Below, piece by piece: positions 5,243 to 8,777 of a DNA stretch of 8,777 bases. The stretch spans positions 1-8,777 of the forward strand of contig CAMGPO010000026.1 of NCBI GenBank assembly GCA_946060825.1. Reading direction: 5' to 3'. Origin of the DNA: an uncultured Clostridia bacterium (lineage in GTDB: Bacteria > Bacillota > Clostridia > Oscillospirales > Oscillospiraceae). How positions within the stretch are numbered: position 1 is the first letter of the stretch; the number at the start of each line of letters is the position of its first letter. The position numbers and the translations under genes were made by a program. The notes beneath the pieces are model-generated. The model did not search any database. It was not told where the DNA came from and worked only from the letters and a program-made list of their open reading frames with translations.

Positions 5243-5279
5243 GACTGGAGACTGGGGAGCTTCCCCAGTCTTTCTTATT
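5243..5279 (+). terminator. Candidate transcription attenuator in the rimP leader
   Basis: AGACTGGGGA (5249-5258) and TCCCCAGTCT (5262-5271) form a perfect 10-bp stem with loop GCT, followed by the T-rich stretch TTTCTTATT (5271-5279). This is a typical intrinsic terminator, yet it lies between the operon promoter and rimP. GACTGG occurs twice in tandem (5243-5248 and 5250-5255), and either copy can pair with CCAGTC (5265-5270), so an alternative fold that disrupts the terminator is possible. Premature termination would give an RNA of about 55 bases. Attenuators ahead of rimP have been described in gammaproteobacteria; the role here is inferred. Confidence 0.7.
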
Positions 5280-5315
5280 GAAACACCCCGCCGCAGGCGG
5301 AGGAGGAACAGACAC

Positions 5316-5768
5316 ATGAAACTGACAGAACAGGTCTGGCAATTCGCCGAGCCAGTCGTGGAGGCCCAGGGCTGCACCGTTTGGGACGTGGAATACGTCC
5401 GGGAGGGCGCCGACTGGTTTCTGCGGGTCTACATCGACAAGGAGGGCGGCGTTGACATCGCCGACTGCGAGGCCATTTCCCGGGCCCTTGACCCAATCCT
5501 GGACGAGAGGGATCCGATCCCTACGAGTTACACCTTCGAGGTGTGCAGCGCCGGAATCGAGCGGGCGCTGAAGCGGCCCGACGATTTCGAGAAATTCCTG
5601 GGCAGCGACGTCCTCGTGCGGCTCTACCGCCCGAAGGATGGCACGAAGGAGTTCCCCGGCGTCCTGCGCGGCTATGAGGATGGCCGCGTCACCATCGACT
5701 ATCTGGGAAAGCCGGTCACATTTGAGAAATCCGAGGTCGCCCTGGTGCGGCTCCGTGCGACATTTTAA
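5316..5768 (+). CDS. rimP: Ribosome maturation factor RimP
   Basis: RimP assists late assembly of the 30S subunit, mainly around S12 and the central pseudoknot. The 150 residues have the two expected parts: an alpha/beta N-terminal domain (about 1-80), with CTVWDVEYVREGADWFLRVY and the signature FEVCSAGIERALKRPDDFEKF, and a C-terminal SH3-like barrel (about 85-150) with FPGVLRGYEDGRVTI. The central motif is usually written LEVSSPGxxRPL; here it reads FEVCSAGIERAL, a divergence but with the core G-x-x-R retained. ATG 5316 follows GGAGG (5302-5306) by 9 bases. An in-frame extension upstream to 5241 would overlap the attenuator and is unlikely. It is the first gene of the operon, 14 bases before nusA. 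Confidence 0.96.
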   Translation: MKLTEQVWQFAEPVVEAQGCTVWDVEYVREGADWFLRVYIDKEGGVDIADCEAISRALDPILDERDPIPTSYTFEVCSAGIERALKRPDDFEKFLGSDVLVRLYRPKDGTKEFPGVLRGYEDGRVTIDYLGKPVTFEKSEVALVRLRATF

Positions 5769-5782
5769 GAGGAGGAGAACAC

Positions 5783-6868
5783 ATGAACGCCGAAATCTAC
5801 GCGGCTCTTGCCCAACTGGAAAAAGAACGGGGCATCCCCCAGACCTATATGATGGAAAAGATCACCCAGGCGCTGGTGGCCGCATACAAGAAAGACAAGG
5901 ACGGCTACACCGACAACGTCTTCGTCGAGCTGACGGAGAAGGATATGCGGATGTACGTCCAGAAGGAGGTCGTGGACGACGTTATCTCGCCGGCCACCGA
6001 GATCTCTCTGGATGAGGCCCGGAAGATCAACGGCCGCTGCGAGCTGGGCGACCTGGTCAACGTGGACGTCCAGACCAAGAACTTTGGCCGCATCGCCGCC
6101 CAGACCGCCAAGCAGGTCATCATCCAGGGCATCCGCGAGGCCGAGCGGGGCATGATCTTCGACAGCTTCTCCTCCAAGGAGCATGAGATCCTGACCGGCA
6201 CCGTCCTGCGCATCGAGCCTCAGAGCGGCGACATGACCATCCGCATCGGCTCCGGCAGCGACAAGACCGACGCCTACCTCGCCGCCGGCGAGCAGGTTCG
6301 GACGGAGCATTTCTCCGAGGGCGACCTGATCCGCGTCTATGTGGTCGAGGTGCGGCGCTCCAGCCGCGGTCCCCAGGTTATCGTCTCCCGCACCCATCCC
6401 GGCCTCGTCAAGCGGCTCTTTGAGCTGAACGTGCCGGAAATCGAGAGCGGTCTGGTGGAGATCAAGTCCGTAGCCCGCGAGGCCGGCTCCAGAACGAAGC
6501 TGGCCGTCCGCGCCGCCGAGGAGAACATCGATCCCGTCGGCGCCTGCGTCGGCCCCAGAGGCGGACGTGTCGGCGCCGTGGTGGAGGAGCTGCACGGCGA
6601 GAAGATGGACATCGTGGTCTGGTCCGAGGATCCGGCCCAGTTCGTCGCCTCGGCCCTATCCCCCGCCGACGTCCTTTCCGTCACCATGCTGCCGGGCACC
6701 AAGGCCTGCCGCGTCGTCGTCCCCGACGACCAGCTCTCTCTGGCCATCGGCAAGGAGGGCCAGAATGCCCGCCTGGCCGCCCGCCTGACCGGCTGCAAGA
6801 TTGATATCAAGCCCGCCTCCCAGGCAGAGGAGCTGCCGGAGCAGGCGGAGGCTGCGGAAGAGGTCTGA
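5783..6868 (+). CDS. nusA: Transcription elongation/termination factor NusA
   Basis: NusA binds RNA polymerase and the nascent RNA, promoting pausing and hairpin-dependent termination and contributing to antitermination complexes. The 361 residues show the N-terminal polymerase-binding domain (about 1-125), an S1 domain (about 136-204, starting ILTGTVLRIE), KH1 (about 207-285, with ACVGPRGGRVGAVVEEL and its GPRG at 257-260) and KH2 (about 290-345, with LAIGKEGQNARLAARLTG and its GKEG at 323-326). The acidic C-terminal repeats of proteobacterial NusA are absent; only a short Glu/Ala-rich tail follows, as usual in Firmicutes. GGAGGAG at 5771-5777 supports ATG 5783. Because NusA stimulates intrinsic termination, it is a plausible controller of the attenuator upstream of rimP. 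Confidence 0.98.
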   Translation: MNAEIYAALAQLEKERGIPQTYMMEKITQALVAAYKKDKDGYTDNVFVELTEKDMRMYVQKEVVDDVISPATEISLDEARKINGRCELGDLVNVDVQTKNFGRIAAQTAKQVIIQGIREAERGMIFDSFSSKEHEILTGTVLRIEPQSGDMTIRIGSGSDKTDAYLAAGEQVRTEHFSEGDLIRVYVVEVRRSSRGPQVIVSRTHPGLVKRLFELNVPEIESGLVEIKSVAREAGSRTKLAVRAAEENIDPVGACVGPRGGRVGAVVEELHGEKMDIVVWSEDPAQFVASALSPADVLSVTMLPGTKACRVVVPDDQLSLAIGKEGQNARLAARLTGCKIDIKPASQAEELPEQAEAAEEV

Positions 6869-6894
6869 GACCCTTCCGACCGGAGGAAACAACC

Positions 6895-7158
6895 ATGCCG
6901 AAAAAAATCCCCATGCGCCAGTGTGCCGGCTGCCGGGAAATGAAACCGAAAAATCAGATGGTGCGGGTCGTCCGCTCGCCCCAGGGGGAGATTTCTCTGG
7001 ACTTCCGCGGCAAGGCCCCGGGCCGGGGCGTCTACGTCTGTCCGGACCCTGAATGCCTGAAAAAGGCCCAGAAGACCCGCGCCCTGGAGCGCAGCCTTGA
7101 CACGGCGATTCCGCCGGAGGTCTATGAGGCGCTGGCGGAGAGGATGGCGCAGCCATGA
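6895..7158 (+). CDS. rnpM: YlxR/RnpM family RNA-binding protein
   Basis: A small DUF448 (YlxR) protein of 87 residues. The Bacillus family member has been reported to bind RNase P RNA and modulate its activity, hence the name RnpM. The characteristic start MRQCAGCREMKPKNQMVRVVR and the central GRGVYVC motif (43-49) are present. Four cysteines (C10, C13, C49, C54) are placed as expected in the family, possibly for metal binding or fold stability. GGAGG (6882-6886) lies 8 bases before ATG 6895. The gene sits 26 bases after nusA and its stop overlaps the next start (ATGA at 7155-7158), so the pair is translationally coupled. Confidence 0.94.
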   Translation: MPKKIPMRQCAGCREMKPKNQMVRVVRSPQGEISLDFRGKAPGRGVYVCPDPECLKKAQKTRALERSLDTAIPPEVYEALAERMAQP

Positions 7159-7577
7159 ACGCGAAGGCGATGGGTTATTTGTCCCTGGCCCGCCGGGGGC
7201 GGCTGCTGGAGGCCGGCGAGGAGCCGGTGGGCGCCGTCTGCCGGGCCGGCCACGCCCGTCTGGTCGTGGTGGCCGGCGACGCCTCGGACCACTGCGTCCG
7301 CCGGGTGCAGAGCTTTGTGAGCGGGACGAACCAGCCCTGGCTGACCGTTTCCTGCACCAAGGAGGAGCTGGGCGCGGCCATTGGCCGCAGCGCCTGCGCC
7401 ATGGCCGTCTTTACGGACGTGCGGCTGGCTCTGGCCTTTGTGCAGGCCCTGGAGGAGGGCGAATGCCCCACCGGCCTGCTGGAGGATCTGGAGGTCCGGG
7501 CCAAACGGGCAGAACAGCGGCAGCGGGAAGAAAAGGCCCACCAGCGGAATCTGCGCCGGGGCGGCCGGAAAAAATAG
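7155..7577 (+). CDS. ylxQ: YlxQ-like L7Ae/L30e-family RNA-binding protein with a basic C-terminal tail
   Basis: Residues about 5-103 match the L7Ae/L30e ribosomal-protein-like fold: GYLSLARRGRLLEAGEEPV, the strand LVVVAGDASDHCVRRV, VSCTKEELGAAIGRSACAMAVFTD, and the final helix LALAFVQAL. Family members bind kink-turn RNA; the cellular role of YlxQ is not well defined. At 140 residues it is longer than the roughly 100 usual for YlxQ. The extra part (about 105-140) is rich in Arg, Lys, Glu and Gln (VRAKRAEQRQREEKAHQR, then NLRRGGRKK) and probably forms a charged helix plus a disordered basic end. ATG 7155 overlaps the rnpM stop. The position between rnpM and infB is the conserved one. Confidence 0.9.
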   Translation: MNAKAMGYLSLARRGRLLEAGEEPVGAVCRAGHARLVVVAGDASDHCVRRVQSFVSGTNQPWLTVSCTKEELGAAIGRSACAMAVFTDVRLALAFVQALEEGECPTGLLEDLEVRAKRAEQRQREEKAHQRNLRRGGRKK

Positions 7578-7586
7578 GTATAGATT

Positions 7587-7634
7587 GCGGCAGTCTGCCG
7601 CTTGGAGATCCGCGAACCGGCTTCCGGTGCGCGG
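7587..7634 (+). other. Two GC-rich hairpins in the infB leader
   Basis: GCGGCA (7587-7592) pairs perfectly with TGCCGC (7596-7601) around GTC. CCGCG + ACCGG (7610-7614, 7616-7620) pairs with CCGGT + CGCGG (7624-7628, 7630-7634) around CTT, with one A-G mismatch. Neither is followed by a T run. More GC-rich self-complementary sequence (GGCCGG/CCGGCC) continues to about 7670. The 116 bases between ylxQ and infB are longer than the other gaps in the operon. Confidence 0.45.
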
Positions 7635-7693
7635 GGCGGCCGGAGCCGGCCCTGTAGGCCCCGGCGGCCGGAAGTATTTGGAGGTGGCTTATA

Positions 7694-8777
7694 TTGAGTA
7701 GTTTCAACAAGTATCGGATCCGGGATGTGGCCAAGGACTTCGGCATGACAACGAAGGAAATCTCGGATATCGTCACCAAGTATTTTGAAAAGCCGAAGAG
7801 CAATATGCAGGTGCTGGATGACCGGCAGCTGAACGTGCTCTTTGAGCATATCACCCAGAACCACCAGATCGCGTCGCTGGAGCAGGTCTTCGCCGTGGCT
7901 CCTACACCAAAGAAGGAGGAGAAGGCTCCCGAGCAGGCAGCGAAGCCCCAGCAGAGCCAGCAGGCCCAGCCGGCCCGGCAGAGCCAGCAGGGCCAGCAGC
8001 AGCCCCAGAAGCAGGGCAAGTCGGCGGCCCAGCAGGAGCCCCAGCGCAAGCGGGAGCGCCGCGTGGTCGACACCAGCGCCGTCACCGTCAACACCGCCCG
8101 TTTCGACGACCATGTGGACACCCTGGTCTCCGAGCGGATGCAGAACGTCTCCGGCGGCAAGCAGCGCATCGGCAACAAGAACAAGCCCGGCGGCAAGAAG
8201 AAGGGCCCCTTCACCAGCAAGTCCCGCAGCGAGGAGCAGGAGAAGATGCGCCGTCTCCAGCTGGAGATCGCCAAGAAGACGCCCCTCACCGTCAAGATTC
8301 CCGACGAGATCACCGTCGGCGAGCTGGCCTCCCGCATGAAGAAGACCGCCAGCGAGGTCATCAAGTGCCTGATGAAGAACGGCGTCATGGCCGCTATCAA
8401 CCAGACCATCGACTACGACACCGCCGAGTTCGTGGCCACCGAACTGGGCTGCAAGGTCGAGAAAGAGGTCGTCGTCACCATCGAAGAGAAGCTGTTCGAC
8501 GATCATGAGGACACCGCCGAAGAACTGCAGACCCGCCCGCCTGTCGTCGTCGTTATGGGCCACGTCGACCACGGCAAGACCTCCCTGCTGGACGCCGTTC
8601 GCAAGACCAACGTCGTTTCCGGCGAGGCCGGCGGCATCACCCAGCACATCGGCGCTTACACCGTCAAGATCAACGGCAATCCCATCACCTTCCTGGACAC
8701 CCCGGGCCACGCCGCCTTCACCGCGATGCGTGCCCGCGGCGCCATGTGTACCGCTATCGCCATCCTGGTCGCGGCCG
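7694..8777 (+). CDS. infB: Translation initiation factor IF-2, N-terminal part (cut by window edge)
   Basis: IF-2 is the GTPase that brings initiator tRNA to the 30S subunit and promotes 50S joining. The 361 visible codons cover the N-terminal IF2_N fold (about 4-55, [17 protein letters not shown]), a Gln/Lys/Pro-rich disordered linker (about 70-180), a second IF2_N module (about 198-250, [18 protein letters not shown]), and the start of the G domain: G1 GHVDHGKT (289-296), G2 region [11 protein letters not shown] (312-322) and G3 DTPGH (335-339). The NKxD motif and domains II-IV lie beyond the window. The start is TTG 7694, set by GGAGG (7680-7684) with a 9-base spacer; the next in-frame ATG (codon 18) would cut into the conserved domain. 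No frameshift is seen. Confidence 0.97.
   Translation, partial: MSSFNKYRIRDVAKDFGMTTKEISDIVTKYFEKPKSNMQVLDDRQLNVLFEHITQNHQIASLEQVFAVAPTPKKEEKAPEQAAKPQQSQQAQPARQSQQGQQQPQKQGKSAAQQEPQRKRERRVVDTSAVTVNTARFDDHVDTLVSERMQNVSGGKQRIGNKNKPGGKKKGPFTSKSRSEEQEKMRRLQLEIAKKTPLTVKIPDEITVGELASRMKKTASEVIKCLMKNGVMAAINQTIDYDTAEFVATELGCKVEKEVVVTIEEKLFDDHEDTAEELQTRPPVVVVMGHVDHGKTSLLDAVRKTNVVSGEAGGITQHIGAYTVKINGNPITFLDTPGHAAFTAMRARGAMCTAIAILVAA

Noticed and set aside
5231..5281. Possible 16-residue leader peptide (ATG 5231 to TGA 5279-5281) spanning the attenuator
   Set aside because: The ATG would be only about 5 bases from the predicted transcript start with no ribosome binding site, and the peptide has no run of a control amino acid.
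7175..8710. 511-codon minus-strand frame opposite ylxQ and infB
   Set aside because: It is the complement of the conserved IF-2 sequence and consists of leucine- and alanine-rich low-complexity translation; no ribosome binding site or motif.

Overview
The window is chromosomal DNA of high GC content with strong GGAGG ribosome binding sites throughout. Genes typical of Firmicutes are present: Mini-RNase III, an RqcH/NFACT protein, a short NusA without C-terminal repeats, YlxR/RnpM, a YlxQ-like protein and DUF2812. Gene order and GC richness suggest a high-GC Clostridia member, most likely of the Oscillospiraceae/Ruminococcaceae type. That assignment is inference; no rRNA marker is present.

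Layout. (1) 1-864, minus strand: a two-component system, with an OmpR/PhoB-type response regulator and the first 66 codons of its histidine kinase, which runs off the left edge. (2) 865-1008: a divergent intergenic region with one promoter per direction, sharing bases. (3) 1009-3154, plus strand: mrnC and rqcH, overlapping by 11 bases, a translation/ribosome-maintenance pair. (4) 3155-3722: a small gene for a protein that is about one fifth cysteine with a central Arg/Asp block, preceded by a possible sporulation-type promoter and followed by several hairpins, an 87-bp palindromic dispersed repeat and a strong sigma-A-type promoter. (5) 3723-4247, plus: a DUF2812 protein with two predicted membrane segments, convergent with (6) 4315-5055, minus: an unrecognised integral membrane protein with about eight helices. 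A bidirectional terminator separates the two. (7) 5056-5315: a divergent promoter region plus a leader with a candidate transcription attenuator. (8) 5316-8777, plus: the conserved rimP-nusA-rnpM(ylxR)-ylxQ-infB operon for ribosome maturation, transcription elongation/termination and translation initiation. infB is cut by the right edge just after its G3 motif.

Most of the window is ordinary core genome. The parts that deserve attention are the small Cys-rich mixed-charge protein and its regulatory surroundings, and the rimP leader, where a duplicated GACTGG offers two mutually exclusive pairings around an intrinsic terminator. No tRNA, rRNA, CRISPR array or insertion sequence was seen. No gene-free stretch exceeds 300 bases; the two longest (3490-3722 and 5056-5315) are described through their regulatory features.
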